DNA of 64,000 nt from Ensifer adhaerens (GTDB lineage Bacteria > Pseudomonadota > Alphaproteobacteria > Rhizobiales > Rhizobiaceae). Positions 1 through 9,065 of this stretch are shown piece by piece. Positions within the stretch are counted from its first letter, which is position 1, and each line of letters begins with the position of its first letter. The notes beneath the pieces were generated by a model. It did no database searches. It saw only the letters and a program-made list of their open reading frames with translations, and was not told where the DNA came from. The DNA is taken from NCBI RefSeq assembly GCF_002940685.1, contig NZ_PNFP01000010.1, positions 1 to 64,000 on the forward strand, in the 5' to 3' direction. The translations under genes were made by a program, and so were the position numbers.

Positions 1-13
1 GCCGCCACAAGGA

Positions 14-151
14 GGCGAAGGCCCGGTCTATCCGAACATGTAAGGTTCGGCAGGCGGGCCGCACGGACCTCCGTGAGGAAAGCCGGCGAAGGCCCGGTCT
101 ATCCGAACATGTAAGGTTAGGAAGGCGGGCCGCACGAACCTCCGTGAGGAA
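14..151. repeat. Two-copy tandem hairpin repeat, 71-bp period
   Basis: Two copies of a ~67-bp unit (14-80 and 85-151) differ at only three bases. Each unit can fold into nested and adjacent helices. In copy 1 these are GGCCCG (20-25) with CGGGCC (55-60), enclosing CCGAAC (32-37) with GTTCGG (45-50), followed by CACGG (62-66) with CCGTG (71-75). In copy 2, two of the three differences break one pair each in the inner and the last helix, so copy 2 looks degenerate. The unit ends 50 bp before the pckG start codon. It could be an intergenic mosaic repeat of the rhizobial type or part of a structured leader. I cannot tell whether more copies lie to the left of the window. Confidence 0.8.
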
Positions 152-201
152 GATCGGGCCGCGCGAACAGACTTCATTATTGCCAAGCGAAAGACATATC
201 C

Positions 202-2013
202 ATGCAAGACCTGACTGTCACAACCAACCCCGCCCTCGGCCAATGGATCGACGAGGTTCAGGCCCTGTGCGAACCGGATCAGGTCCATCTCTGCGACGGC
301 AGCGATGCGGAATACGAGCGTCTCTGCAGCACCCTTGTCGCCGCGGGCACCTTTATCCGGTTGAACGAAGAAAAGCGTCCGAACTCGTTCCTCTGCCGCT
401 CCGATCCCGGCGATGTCGCACGCCTCGAGCATCGCACTTTCGTGTGCACTGCCGACCGGGACGATGCTGGGCCGACCAACAATTGGGCGGATCCCGCCGA
501 AATGCGCGCCGAGCTTCAGCCGCTGTTCAAAGGGTCGATGCGCGGGCGGACGATGTATGTGATCCCCTTCTCCATGGGGGAGCCCGGCTCGGACCTCTCG
601 ATGATCGGGGTCCAGATCACCGATTCCGCCTATGTCGCGGTCAGCATGAAACTGATGGCGCATATCGGCCTGCCGGTCCTGCGTGCGCTTGGCGCCGGCG
701 AATTCGTGCGCTGCCTGCACTCGGTCGGAGCCCCGCTCGCGGCCGGCGATCGCGATGTGCCGTGGCCCTGCAATGCGGAACACAAATATATCGTGAGCTT
801 CCAGGACGACGGCTCGATCGCATCCTTCGGTTCCGGCTACGGCGGAAATGCGCTTCTCGGCAAGAAGTGCCTAGCATTGCGCACCGCCTCGCTGAAGGGA
901 CGAAAGGAAGGGTGGCTTGCCGAGCACATGCTGATCATGGGCGTGGAGGATCCTGCCGGGAAAACGACCTATGTCGCGGCCGCCTTTCCGTCGGCCTGCG
1001 GCAAGACCAATTTCGCGATGCTTCTGCCGCCCGAGGGTTTTGCGGGGTGGAAGGTCAAGACGGTCGGCGACGACATTGCCTGGATCCGGCCGGATGCGGA
1101 GGGCACCTTGCGCGCCATCAATCCGGAAACCGGCTTCTTCGGCGTTGCCCCGGGCACCAACGATAAGACCAACCCCAACATGATGGCCGCGATCGCGCGC
1201 GATACTATCTTCACCAATTGCGCGCTGACGCCCGATGGCGACGTCTGGTGGGAGGGGCTGACGGAAGTGCGGCCGCCGGCGCTGGTCGATTGGCGCGGTC
1301 TCGACTGGACGCCTCAGGCCGGTCGTCCGGCGGCCCATCCGAACGCCCGCTTCACCGTTTCGCGTGCCCGCTGCCCGAGCATGGATCCCTTGGCGGCCGA
1401 TCCCGCCGGCGTGCCGATCTCGGCGTTCGTCTTCGGCGGGCGGCTCTCCCATACCTTTCCGCTCGTCTTTGAGGCCAGGGACTGGCGCGAGGGTATCTAC
1501 TGGGCGGCAACACTCGGTTCGGAAGCGACGGCCGCCGCCGAGAACCAGGCGGCGACGCGGCGCGATCCCTTCTCGATGCTGCCCTTCTGCGGCTACAACA
1601 TGGCCGACTACTTTGCCCACTGGCTGTCGATGGGTGACCGGCTCGCGAACACGCCGGCGATCTTCCGCGTCAACTGGTTCAGGCGCGACGACGGCGGTGC
1701 GTTTCTTTGGCCGGGTTTTCGGCAAAACATGCGCGTGCTGAAATGGATCGTGCAACGGACAGAAAACAGGGGTGGCGGACAGGTCGCATCGGTCGGCCTT
1801 GTGCCCCGCTACCACGACATCGACTGGCGTGGTCTCGACTATAACGGTCAGACCTTCGAGGCGCTGATGAAGGTCGATCGGGACGAGCTCCGGCAAGAGC
1901 TGCAAAGCCATGACGTATTGTTGGAGTCCTTCGGCCATCGATTGCCGGCGGCGCTTTCCGTAACCCGCCAGGCTCTGCTCGACGCGCTGGACCAGGCTCC
2001 GCCTCAAAACTAG
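202..2013 (+). CDS. pckG: Phosphoenolpyruvate carboxykinase (GTP)
   Basis: A 603-residue cytosolic enzyme that decarboxylates and phosphorylates oxaloacetate to PEP in gluconeogenesis, using GTP. The length fits the GTP family (about 600 residues), not the ATP family (about 530). The kinase-1 P-loop SACGKTNF is at residues 264-271, and the downstream DDIAWIRPD stretch matches the metal-binding kinase-2 region. The family stretches [16 protein letters not shown] near the N-terminus and [11 protein letters not shown] toward the C-terminus are also present. The gene stands alone. A hairpin repeat lies just upstream, and no strong Shine-Dalgarno is visible before this ATG. Rhizobia usually rely on the ATP-type enzyme PckA, so a GTP-type enzyme is a little unexpected here. 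Confidence 0.93.
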   Translation: MQDLTVTTNPALGQWIDEVQALCEPDQVHLCDGSDAEYERLCSTLVAAGTFIRLNEEKRPNSFLCRSDPGDVARLEHRTFVCTADRDDAGPTNNWADPAEMRAELQPLFKGSMRGRTMYVIPFSMGEPGSDLSMIGVQITDSAYVAVSMKLMAHIGLPVLRALGAGEFVRCLHSVGAPLAAGDRDVPWPCNAEHKYIVSFQDDGSIASFGSGYGGNALLGKKCLALRTASLKGRKEGWLAEHMLIMGVEDPAGKTTYVAAAFPSACGKTNFAMLLPPEGFAGWKVKTVGDDIAWIRPDAEGTLRAINPETGFFGVAPGTNDKTNPNMMAAIARDTIFTNCALTPDGDVWWEGLTEVRPPALVDWRGLDWTPQAGRPAAHPNARFTVSRARCPSMDPLAADPAGVPISAFVFGGRLSHTFPLVFEARDWREGIYWAATLGSEATAAAENQAATRRDPFSMLPFCGYNMADYFAHWLSMGDRLANTPAIFRVNWFRRDDGGAFLWPGFRQNMRVLKWIVQRTENRGGGQVASVGLVPRYHDIDWRGLDYNGQTFEALMKVDRDELRQELQSHDVLLESFGHRLPAALSVTRQALLDALDQAPPQN

Positions 2014-2292
2014 AGCGTTTCCCCGGATGATAGGATCTGTCGGCATTCCCCCTGGAGTGCCGCTCCGCCGGCAGACCGGCGCTACACGCCTTCGCACGCG
2101 CGGCGCTGTCTCGGATCGCTTTCGGCCTGCGGATGCAGGGGGCGTGCATCGGAGCTGAGGCGTTCAGATTGCATACCTCTATGTTAAATTCTCGAACCGG
2201 ACGACATGCGGGCCGAAGGACCGCTCCAAGGGTTCCCGGCGGCGCGTGACAATCCGCGACAACGGTGGTTTCGAGCCCGGGGAGGGGGACAG

Positions 2293-2367
2293 ATGCATCT
2301 TGTTGTTTTCTGTGACGGAACCTGGAACACGCCAGACCAGATGGAGGACGGCCTGCCGGCAGCGTGA
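2293..2367 (+). pseudogene. Remnant of a DUF2235 (phospholipase-like) gene, N-terminus only
   Basis: An ATG-initiated 24-codon frame encodes MHLVVFCDGTWNTPDQ, which matches the conserved opening of DUF2235 alpha/beta-hydrolase proteins (the family that includes T6SS Tle1-type phospholipase effectors). It runs on through MEDGLPAA and then hits TGA, exactly where intact members continue into the body of the protein. No continuation is visible in any frame before the next gene at 2497. The rest of 2014-2496 holds nothing I recognise. I read this as the stub of a deleted gene. Confidence 0.6.
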
Positions 2368-2496
2368 AACTCACCGTGCACCGATGACAAGACTGTGGTG
2401 CCCCAGGGGGTGCAACGATCGCCGCTTGCGCTCCGGTCCCGGCTGGCGCACACATGCCGCGTCGATCGAATGCCGGGCTAAAGGAGGGCACGAACA

Positions 2497-3051
2497 ATGA
2501 CTTGCGCGTCAAGGGTCGCCCTTATCCTTGCCATGGCTGCGACGTCGCTGGGCGCGGCGACGGCCAGTGAGCCGAAGGCTCCGCAAGAGTCATGTACCGA
2601 ATTGCCCGAGGCCAATCGGGCCGACTGCATCACGGCGGACGACCTTCTTGCCCCGCTCTCCACGTCGCCCGACGATGCGGATCTCACGGTGTTGATGAGA
2701 GCCGACAAGGGTGCGCTCACGCTCGAGTATCACAAGCCGGGCGAGCCTTCCGAAGGCGATCCTTCGGTACAATGTACCGTCAGCGGTCAAATCACGCTGC
2801 CCGCCGGAAAGGTCGTGCATCTCGAATTCATCTCGGCCGATGTCGTCTACAGCTTTGAGGTGCCCGGCTATGTCGAGCAGGTCGATCTCGTGCCCGGCCT
2901 CGTGAACTCCCGCCGGATCGAGACACCCGCCGGAGCGGGCCGGGCTGACGGCGTGTTTCGTGCGGACCCGGATGGATTGAAGACGATCGTCTCGATGCGT
3001 TTCGACAAGGGGCAGAGCCCTTTCGACGGCCAAATGCTCTGCGCCGACTGA
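2497..3051 (+). CDS. Secreted cupredoxin-like protein related to the COX2 periplasmic domain
   Basis: A 184-residue protein with an N-terminal signal peptide (hydrophobic residues 6-23, Ala-rich cleavage region) and a strong Shine-Dalgarno AAAGGAGG ten bases upstream. Residues ~95-140 resemble the cupredoxin fold of cytochrome oxidase subunit II: LPAGKVVHLEFISADVVYSF, then VPGYVEQVDLVPGLVN, matching the COX2 pattern SADVIHSFWVP...DAVPG. The CuA ligands are missing: the His of the DVIHSF motif is Tyr, and there is no C-x3-C or following His and Met. It therefore probably does not bind CuA and may be a structural or assembly-type periplasmic protein. No oxidase genes lie nearby. The function is unknown and the fold assignment is inferred from the motif. 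Confidence 0.7.
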   Translation: MTCASRVALILAMAATSLGAATASEPKAPQESCTELPEANRADCITADDLLAPLSTSPDDADLTVLMRADKGALTLEYHKPGEPSEGDPSVQCTVSGQITLPAGKVVHLEFISADVVYSFEVPGYVEQVDLVPGLVNSRRIETPAGAGRADGVFRADPDGLKTIVSMRFDKGQSPFDGQMLCAD

Positions 3052-3263
3052 AGCGCATCGCGGTCTTTCAGATTCGCTCCGAGCGCTTTCCGTTTTTGAT
3101 ATGTCGCATGCCGCCATCGCAAGATTGCTGCGCAGTCTTGCGCGACCTGCTCCAGGACTTTGCGTCCTTGTCAGGATCGCGGTCCCATCGTGTTTTCGGC
3201 TGATGATCGCGGCCGCGCCGTTGAAAGTGCGCCTCAGGCCGGCTGCCCGATCCACACCGCCGC

Positions 3264-3833
3264 CTAGCGGTTCCTGTTTGAACGCGCGCGATACTCGGCC
3301 ATTTTCATGCGCGCCGCGCAGGCCTCCGAACAGTAGAGTTTCGAGCCGTTGCGCGTGATGTCGACATAGGCGCGGTCGCATTCCTTCGCATGACATATGC
3401 CAAAGCGCCGCGTTCCAAACGTGTCCATCAGCAGCGCCAGGGAGACCGCAAACTCGCCTGCCAGCGCCTCCACATCGGTTTCTCCATCGCCATGGAAATG
3501 CAGGTGAAATGGCTGCCCCACATCGTCAACGAGGTAAGGGCGGGCGCCATAGCGGCGCATCAGGTCATTCAAGGTTTTTGCCGCCGCCGTCTCGTCCGGT
3601 GCCTCGAACACCGGACGAAGCGCTACAGCAACCGAATAGAGCCGGGCGCCGGCATCGTCCACCGACAGCAGCCGTTGTCTCATCGGCGCGTGGAGCTGTT
3701 CGGCGAACGCCTGACGAAGTGCACGCTCCTGCAAGCCAGAATAGGAACGCCCTCCCGCGCGTCCCTCCAGCGCGAGGTTTACCAGCACCGCCGCCAACCC
3801 GGCCTGTCGTTGCGAGTTACTTGTAAGTTGCAT
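3264..3833 (-). CDS. CGNR zinc-finger / ABATE-domain transcriptional regulator
   Basis: A 189-residue protein with the two-part layout of the CGNR family. The N-terminal stress-sensor (ABATE) domain spans roughly residues 1-135. The C-terminal treble-clef-like zinc finger carries Cys pairs in ICHAKECDRAYVD and LYCSEACAARMKMAEYRAR. The usual CGNR tetrad is changed to CAAR. Members are thought to bind DNA through the finger. The gene is divergent from an MFS exporter 64 bp away, the usual regulator-efflux arrangement. Two 30-bp inverted repeats flank both start codons. Confidence 0.85.
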   Translation of the reverse strand: MQLTSNSQRQAGLAAVLVNLALEGRAGGRSYSGLQERALRQAFAEQLHAPMRQRLLSVDDAGARLYSVAVALRPVFEAPDETAAAKTLNDLMRRYGARPYLVDDVGQPFHLHFHGDGETDVEALAGEFAVSLALLMDTFGTRRFGICHAKECDRAYVDITRNGSKLYCSEACAARMKMAEYRARSNRNR

Positions 3834-3890
3834 TTTGACGGTAACTCCTTAAGGATCGCTGTTACCTTTTAATCGAACAAGAGGGGTAAC
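3816..3890. promoter_or_regulatory. Paired GTTAC-N-GTAAC inverted repeats between CGNR regulator and MFS genes
   Basis: Four half-sites lie in alternating orientation: GTTACT 3816-3821, GGTAAC 3840-3845, GTTACC 3861-3866 and GGTAAC 3885-3890. They form two 30-bp inverted repeats (GTTAC-C/T-N18-GGTAAC). The first covers the start codon of the minus-strand regulator; the second covers the region just ahead of the MFS ATG at 3897. This is a good candidate operator pair for the CGNR protein. Confidence 0.6.
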
Positions 3891-3896
3891 GTCACG

Positions 3897-5081
3897 ATGG
3901 CTTGGACATCTTATGTTGCGGTACTGCGCAGCGACGGGGCCGCTCGACTTGCGGGTGCGGTAACGGTCAGTCGTCTGACGACATCGATGCTGAGCCTTTC
4001 TCTTCTGCTCGCGGTCTCCGCGAGCAATGGTTCCTTCGCCGAGGCAGGCCTTGTCCTGTTCGTCCATGCCGTTGCGCTCGCCTTGGCGGCCCCGGTCAGT
4101 GGGCGTCTCGCGGATCGATACGGCCCGCGGCGAACTCTCCTTGCCTTCATCGGGTTCCACGGGCTGTCCTATGCGGCGATCGTGTCTGCTCTCGTTCTTG
4201 CGCTGCCGCTGTCTCACCTCGTCGTTGCCGCAGCTTTTCTGGGTTGCACGACCCCGCCGTCAAGCGCGGTCGTGCGCAGCACCTGGCCGTTGCTGGTTCC
4301 CGGAAAATACCTGTCGAGTGCCTACGCGCTTGATACGGTTATCAATTCAACCACGTTCATCCTGGGCCCGATGATCGTGGGCGGTCTCCTCTTCTTCCTG
4401 TCGGCAAACACGGTCGTGGGTGCCTGCGCCATCGCCAAGATTACCGGAGACGCGCTGATCGCAACGGGCGCTTCGGGGCTCAAGGTTGGCGAGCGCAGCG
4501 GGCGCAAGGCGCTTGCGCTGAGCGCAAATGCGCCACTGATGCTGCTTCTCGCCGTTATCGCAGCCGATACCTTCACGATAGGGGCATTGCAGGTCGGGGC
4601 TGCGGCCGGCGCCACGGCGGCAGCGGCGAGCATTCTCTTCAGCGCCTTCGCTGGCGGCGAGGTCGTCGGAGGGCTTCTCTCCGGCGTCCGATCGCGCGAT
4701 GCCAACGTCAAGCGCGACATGATGGTCTTCCATCTGGCAACGGCCTGCCTCTTCGTCTTGATGAGTTGGGTTCTCGAATCATGGGGACTGCTGGTGCTTT
4801 ACGTCGGCGTCGGACTCCTCAGCGGGGCGCGGGATGCGCTGGGCCAGTTCGCAATCGGCATCAGTGCCCGACCTGAGGACCGCACGGAGGCGTTTGGCTG
4901 GCTCAGCGGTTTCATGTGGGCCGGTTACGGGCTTGGCACACTCCTGTCCGGCTATCTGGATGAGGAGTGGGGGCGCAGCAGCATCTATCTGGTCGCGGCC
5001 GCAGCCTCGGCGACGTCGGCCATCGTCCTGTTGTGGCTGAAGCTCGGCGGAGCCGCTGGCGTGATTGAGGATCGGGCGTGA
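3897..5081 (+). CDS. MFS transporter, probable drug or metabolite exporter
   Basis: A 394-residue inner-membrane protein with about twelve hydrophobic segments and the MFS loop motif GRLADRYGPRRTL (residues ~67-79). It has no signal peptide. It is divergent from the CGNR regulator and convergent with a TetR gene. GAGGGG precedes the ATG by about eight bases. The substrate cannot be read from the sequence; pairing with a dedicated regulator points to inducible efflux. Confidence 0.85.
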   Translation: MAWTSYVAVLRSDGAARLAGAVTVSRLTTSMLSLSLLLAVSASNGSFAEAGLVLFVHAVALALAAPVSGRLADRYGPRRTLLAFIGFHGLSYAAIVSALVLALPLSHLVVAAAFLGCTTPPSSAVVRSTWPLLVPGKYLSSAYALDTVINSTTFILGPMIVGGLLFFLSANTVVGACAIAKITGDALIATGASGLKVGERSGRKALALSANAPLMLLLAVIAADTFTIGALQVGAAAGATAAAASILFSAFAGGEVVGGLLSGVRSRDANVKRDMMVFHLATACLFVLMSWVLESWGLLVLYVGVGLLSGARDALGQFAIGISARPEDRTEAFGWLSGFMWAGYGLGTLLSGYLDEEWGRSSIYLVAAAASATSAIVLLWLKLGGAAGVIEDRA

Positions 5082-5112
5082 CGGACTTCAAGTCGCCACA
5101 TGTCTGGGCAGG

Positions 5113-5706
5113 TCACGCCGTCATGATGAAAGGCCGACACGCCTCCGGCGGCACGCCATGAAGCACGAGTTTTCGAAATGCGGCATCGGCTTCGCGCGGG
5201 GTCGTTTCCGGTCGCACTTCCAGCCACCAGCGCAGAACGGCGTTGAACGTGGAGACCATATGGCGGATCACGAGATCTCGAGGAAGGGTGGCATCCATCG
5301 TGGCGGGCAGTGACTGGCGGAGAACTTCCGCAAGCACATCGTCTATCGCGTCGCGAACGATGCCGCCTCCGCGTCCGCCGGTAAGCGCGCTGCGAATGTC
5401 CGCGTGTTCCGCAACATGCTCGAACAGGGCCCGGCTCGGATCCCACGCCTGTTCTCCTTCCTGCCGGAGCGCCGCCGAGATCGTCCTGTCCTTTGCCGTG
5501 ACGAGCAGATCGCGCAAACGCTCCAGGCTGCGCTTCAGGAGGTCATCCTTCGACGTGAAGTGCGCATAGAACGTGGATCGACCGATATTCGCCTCGGCCA
5601 GGATCTCTTCCACGGTGATCAACTCGTAGTGTTTGCGGCGGATCAAGGACAGAAGAGCCTCATAAAGCGCGGTGCGCGTTCTGACCACCCGCCGGTCGAT
5701 CCCCAT
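5113..5706 (-). CDS. TetR/AcrR family transcriptional regulator
   Basis: A 197-residue regulator. The N-terminal HTH covers residues ~8-55 (RTRTALYEALLSLI, ITVEEILAEANIGRSTFYAH), a typical TetR DNA-binding head including the FYAHF signature. The C-terminal half is a ligand-binding domain of the TetR_C_7/DUF type. The ATG at 5706 was chosen because AAGGAGAA stands eight bases upstream; the frame stays open further upstream but lacks homology. Two palindromes lie ~70-90 bp upstream and are likely autoregulatory sites. The target gene is not obvious: the convergent MFS gene and the upstream aminotransferase are the nearest candidates. Confidence 0.9.
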   Translation of the reverse strand: MGIDRRVVRTRTALYEALLSLIRRKHYELITVEEILAEANIGRSTFYAHFTSKDDLLKRSLERLRDLLVTAKDRTISAALRQEGEQAWDPSRALFEHVAEHADIRSALTGGRGGGIVRDAIDDVLAEVLRQSLPATMDATLPRDLVIRHMVSTFNAVLRWWLEVRPETTPREADAAFRKLVLHGVPPEACRPFIMTA

Positions 5707-5775
5707 GCTCGTTCTCCTTCTTTCCGGATTTGTTCGGCCGGCAGTCCGGTTCAGCAGCCGAGGTCCCCGCCTGTC

Positions 5776-5799
5776 CGGAAATTTCCGAACATCATGTTC
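5776..5799. promoter_or_regulatory. Two abutting palindromes upstream of the TetR gene
   Basis: CGGAAATTTCCG (5776-5787) is a perfect 12-bp palindrome. It abuts GAACAT-C-ATGTTC (5787-5799), also perfect around a central base. They lie upstream of the minus-strand TetR gene and downstream of the aminotransferase stop, so autoregulation by this TetR is the simplest reading. Confidence 0.5.
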
Positions 5800-5884
5800 C
5801 GGATCGTGCCGGGCGCCGTCAACACCAGCAAGCAGCCATGGCTGTATTTTCTGCCGGCAGCGATCGTGATCGCCTGAGCACGAC

Positions 5885-7216
5885 CTATTGGCGATCGCGC
5901 TCAGCAACCCGGTCGAAGAGGTCTTGCCGCTCATCGAGAAACGCTGTGAAGGCCACCTGAAAGCGCGAGCGGTCGCTCGCCGAGATTTCCAGGCTGAGAG
6001 CGTACATCCCGCGCCGGGCGAGGTAGAACCCGCGCGACAGCATGTCGAAATAGAAGAGTTCCTTCAGCTCCTGTTCGCCGTTTCTTACGTCGGCAGCCGT
6101 TCGGAGTTTGCCGCGGGCAAAGTGCACCGTTCCGAGCGAGCCCATTCCCGTGACTTGCACCGGCACACCCGCATCGGCGGCGTGCCTGTTGAGTTGCGCG
6201 CGAAACGCATCTCCTTCCGCGTTCAGTCTCGTGGCGACATCAGGCGTATAGATCTCGGTCAGCGCCGCAAGGCCGGCTCTCATCGTGAGGACGTTGTTGT
6301 TGAAGGTTCCCGCGTGGGCAAAGGCTGCGGCGCTTGCGGGATCAAATCGTGCCATGATGGGCGCGCGGCCGCCAAAGGCGCCGATAGACATGCCGCCGCC
6401 GATGTACTTCCCCAGGGTCATCAGGTCGGGGGCAATTCCGTGGAGTTCCTGCAGCCCGCCCGGCGACAGCCGCGAGGTCATCACCTCGTCGAAGATGAGC
6501 AACGCTCCGTGCCGGCTTGCCTCCGTCCGAAGAAGCTCAAGAAAGGCGCGTTCGGCCGGTATGCAGCCACCGGAACCGAGCATCGGCTCGACCAGGATCG
6601 CCGCGCATTGGGCGCCGAGCTCCTGCAACAGGGCCGCCGTGCGCTCCAGATCGTTATAGGTCCCGACAACAAAATCATGAGGCACATTTGTGGGAGCGCC
6701 GCCGGTTGCGAAATTGAGAACGCCGCCATGGTAGCCGCCGTCGAACACCAGGACTTTCCTGCGCCCTGTGATCGCCGTTGCCGCAGCCAGCGCCATCAGG
6801 TTCGCTTCGGTTCCCGAATTGGTGAAGCGAACCAGCTCGATCGGAGAAAAACGCCTGCAGACGGCGGCTGCAAAGCTCGCTTCGCTCTGCGTGTGGGCAG
6901 AAAGGTTGAGGCCCTGGTCGAGCGCGGCCTCGATGGCTGCCCGAATTTTGGGGTGGGAGTGCCCGAAGAGGCCGGCGGTGTATTCGCCCAGGAAGTTTGA
7001 ATATTCGTGCCCGTCGGCATCCCAAAGCCGGGCGCCGCGTCCGCGTTCGATCGCCAATGGGAAAGGTCTGTGGAACAGGATGCTGCGGGTGTTGCCGCCG
7101 GGCATGAACGCGCGCGCGGTCCGATGGTATTCCAGGCTCAGCCGATTGGTCTGTTCATACCGGTGATGTGCTTCGGCCAGCGCTGCCGCCATGGCGGCTT
7201 TACCATTCTTCGACAT
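5885..7216 (-). CDS. Class III PLP-dependent aminotransferase (glutamate-1-semialdehyde aminomutase-like)
   Basis: A 443-residue fold-type I enzyme resembling HemL. Recognisable blocks are MPGGNTRS near the N-terminus, [17 protein letters not shown] (cofactor phosphate binding), [19 protein letters not shown] (Asp contacting the pyridine nitrogen) and [10 protein letters not shown], which carries the Schiff-base lysine. Because it sits beside its own divergent TetR regulator and not among haem genes, it is more likely a catabolic or secondary-metabolic aminotransferase or aminomutase than HemL itself. The ATG at 7216 is preceded by GGGGAGGA. Confidence 0.88.
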   Translation of the reverse strand: MSKNGKAAMAAALAEAHHRYEQTNRLSLEYHRTARAFMPGGNTRSILFHRPFPLAIERGRGARLWDADGHEYSNFLGEYTAGLFGHSHPKIRAAIEAALDQGLNLSAHTQSEASFAAAVCRRFSPIELVRFTNSGTEANLMALAAATAITGRRKVLVFDGGYHGGVLNFATGGAPTNVPHDFVVGTYNDLERTAALLQELGAQCAAILVEPMLGSGGCIPAERAFLELLRTEASRHGALLIFDEVMTSRLSPGGLQELHGIAPDLMTLGKYIGGGMSIGAFGGRAPIMARFDPASAAAFAHAGTFNNNVLTMRAGLAALTEIYTPDVATRLNAEGDAFRAQLNRHAADAGVPVQVTGMGSLGTVHFARGKLRTAADVRNGEQELKELFYFDMLSRGFYLARRGMYALSLEISASDRSRFQVAFTAFLDERQDLFDRVAERDRQ

Positions 7217-7248
7217 GTCCAGTCCTCCCCAAACGCGTCCGATTGCAG

Positions 7249-7286
7249 TGTTGTACGAGTAACAATTTTGCTTGTCCACTGTACAA
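7249..7286. promoter_or_regulatory. Candidate TetR operator between aminotransferase and TetR genes
   Basis: The 145-bp divergent intergenic region contains TTGTAC at 7251-7256 and its inverted copy GTACAA at 7281-7286, with further agreement outside the core (TnTTGTAC facing GTACAAnA). The spacing of 30 bp places both half-sites on one DNA face. It is likely bound by the TetR protein encoded at 7362. Confidence 0.45.
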
Positions 7287-7361
7287 TAGGAACTGGATGA
7301 GTTACGACAGGCACCATGGAATGCGCCGGATCCGGCGCCATCGATGCCGTTAGGAACTGGC

Positions 7362-8087
7362 ATGTCGAAGGAAGACGCTCCACGGCGCGGTCGCCGCAAC
7401 GACCAGCTCGATCATGATCAGATCGTCGCGACGGCGCTCATGATCATCGATCGGGACGGGCTCGACGGCTTCAGCATGCGGGAAGTCGCGCGTGCGCTTA
7501 AGGTCTATCCCACGGCCATCTACTGGTACTTCAAATCTGGCAAGAACGCGCTTCTGGCGGCAGTCGCCTCAAGGGCACTCAATGGCGTCACGCCGGCCCT
7601 TCACCTGAACGACGACTGGCGAGAATGGATCAGGCTGCTGTTTCGGCAGTATCGCAAGGCGCTCTCCGAACACCCGAACGTCGCGCCCTTGCTCGGCGCC
7701 CAGCTCGTATCCAATGCCGGGGTCAATCCCATTCTTGTCGAGCGCGTGCTGACGGCACTTGACGGCGCCGGATTTCGCGGGGCGGCGCTGATCGACGCCT
7801 ACAACGCCGTTCTGGCTGCGATGCTAGGCTACGTCACGCTCGAGTTTGCGCCCGTGCCGCGCGACGAGCCCGACAGCTGGGCACGAGGGTTCGAACAGCA
7901 GCTGAGAGAACTTCCTTCCGACCACTACCCGCTCATCCATAAAAACTTCGCGGGCCTCGCCAACCGGGCCTTCATCATGCGCTGGGAAAGCGGCAGCACG
8001 GCGCCGCTCGACGGAGGGTTCGAGACCTATGTCGAGGCATTCGTCCTCGGCCTGGAAGCAAAGCTGGCGAAGCAAACGATGGGCTGA
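7362..8087 (+). CDS. TetR family transcriptional regulator, TetR_C (tetracycline-repressor-like) type
   Basis: A 241-residue protein with an N-terminal [22 protein letters not shown], then [18 protein letters not shown]. The IYWYFKSGK element is typical of the TetR subgroup whose C-terminal domain resembles TetR itself. The ATG at 7362 has AGGA eight bases upstream; an ATG six codons earlier is possible. It is divergent from the aminotransferase gene, with an inverted repeat between them, and so is probably its repressor. Confidence 0.88.
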   Translation: MSKEDAPRRGRRNDQLDHDQIVATALMIIDRDGLDGFSMREVARALKVYPTAIYWYFKSGKNALLAAVASRALNGVTPALHLNDDWREWIRLLFRQYRKALSEHPNVAPLLGAQLVSNAGVNPILVERVLTALDGAGFRGAALIDAYNAVLAAMLGYVTLEFAPVPRDEPDSWARGFEQQLRELPSDHYPLIHKNFAGLANRAFIMRWESGSTAPLDGGFETYVEAFVLGLEAKLAKQTMG

Positions 8088-8164
8088 CGATGATCCGGCG
8101 GACAGGCGCGCCTATCCGCTCGCCCGACCCTATCGCGAACAACAACGCAAGGATGGAGACGCAC

Positions 8165-8380
8165 ATGGCAACCGATACCAAAGTTAAGGGCCCGGCATCC
8201 TATTTCCCGTCAATAGAAAAGACCTATGGCAAGCCTGTCGCCCATTGGCTCGAACTGCTCAATTCCGTGAAGGAAAAGAAGCACATGGAACAGGTCGCCT
8301 TCCTCAAGGAGGACCACAAGATCGGTCATGGCCATGCGAACGCGCTTGTGGCGTTCTACCGCGCCCAGGCTGGCTTGTAG
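8165..8380 (+). CDS. DUF4287 domain protein
   Basis: A small 71-residue soluble protein consisting of the DUF4287 motif: GPASYFPSIEKTYGKP, HWLELL, and a C-terminal HKIGHGHANALVAFYRA. The family occurs in many soil bacteria, often fused to DUF5655; its function is unknown. It lies 77 bp after the TetR gene and may be cotranscribed. An in-frame ATG lies four codons earlier (8153). Confidence 0.85.
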   Translation: MATDTKVKGPASYFPSIEKTYGKPVAHWLELLNSVKEKKHMEQVAFLKEDHKIGHGHANALVAFYRAQAGL

Positions 8381-8423
8381 GACGAGCTGGATCCGCTTCG
8401 TTTCGGCTGACCAGCGAACCGAG

Positions 8424-9065
8424 CTAGGCCAGATTTTCGCTGGAGAGACCGAGATGATCCTCCATTTCGCTACGGGTCATCGCCGCGCCGAAAACCGGGG
8501 TGCCGCCGGCAAAGAGACGGGACGACGCCAGTCCGCCGGAAAGGACCGGATCAAAGCCAAGCCTGTCGACGAACGCCGCAACCACCGGGTTTGCCTGGGG
8601 ATCGTCACCGGCGACCGCCATGGCGCGACGCTCGGCATGCCCTTGCGGGCGGGCAGCGTCCTCGATTTCGTGGTAGCCCAAGTGATTGAAGCTGCGCACG
8701 AGCCGGGCGCCCTTCAAAAAGCGCTGGACCACCTCGCTGCTTGAGGCGGCGCCGTCGAACTCGGCGAGCGTCCCGTCCGTCGGCGCCCAGTAATTCATGG
8801 CGTCGACGACGATCTTGCCCTGAAGCAGCTCGGGTTTGAGATTGCGATACTTCGAGAGAGGCAGCGCCAGAACGACGATATCGCTTTCGGCGATCGCCTC
8901 TTCGGCGCTTGCGGCAATTGCCCCCGGTGCCACGATCTGCAGCATGAAGGCGTTGTCGGCGGCGGGCCGCGAGGTTGCCACCCGCACCTCGAAGCCGGCT
9001 GACAAGGCGCGCCGGGCAAGGGCGGTGCCGACCCGCCCGGCGCCGAGGATCGCGATCTTATGCAT
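8424..9065 (-). CDS. NADPH-dependent F420-reductase-like oxidoreductase (COG2085)
   Basis: A 213-residue Rossmann protein. The dinucleotide-binding motif is at the extreme N-terminus (IAILGAGRVGTALARRAL), followed by VVLALPLSKY and VDAMNYW, as in F420:NADP oxidoreductase-like proteins and STEAP-type reductase domains. Its ATG overlaps the stop of the upstream monooxygenase gene by eight bases (ATGCATAA), indicating translational coupling. It probably supplies reduced flavin or cofactor to that enzyme, or acts on its product; this is inferred from context. Confidence 0.82.
   Translation of the reverse strand: MHKIAILGAGRVGTALARRALSAGFEVRVATSRPAADNAFMLQIVAPGAIAASAEEAIAESDIVVLALPLSKYRNLKPELLQGKIVVDAMNYWAPTDGTLAEFDGAASSSEVVQRFLKGARLVRSFNHLGYHEIEDAARPQGHAERRAMAVAGDDPQANPVVAAFVDRLGFDPVLSGGLASSRLFAGGTPVFGAAMTRSEMEDHLGLSSENLA

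Noticed and set aside
5075-5119. GGCGTGAC / GTCACGCC hairpin between the MFS and TetR genes as a terminator
   Set aside because: The 29-base loop makes the 8-bp stem a weak candidate, and one arm overlaps the TetR stop codon.
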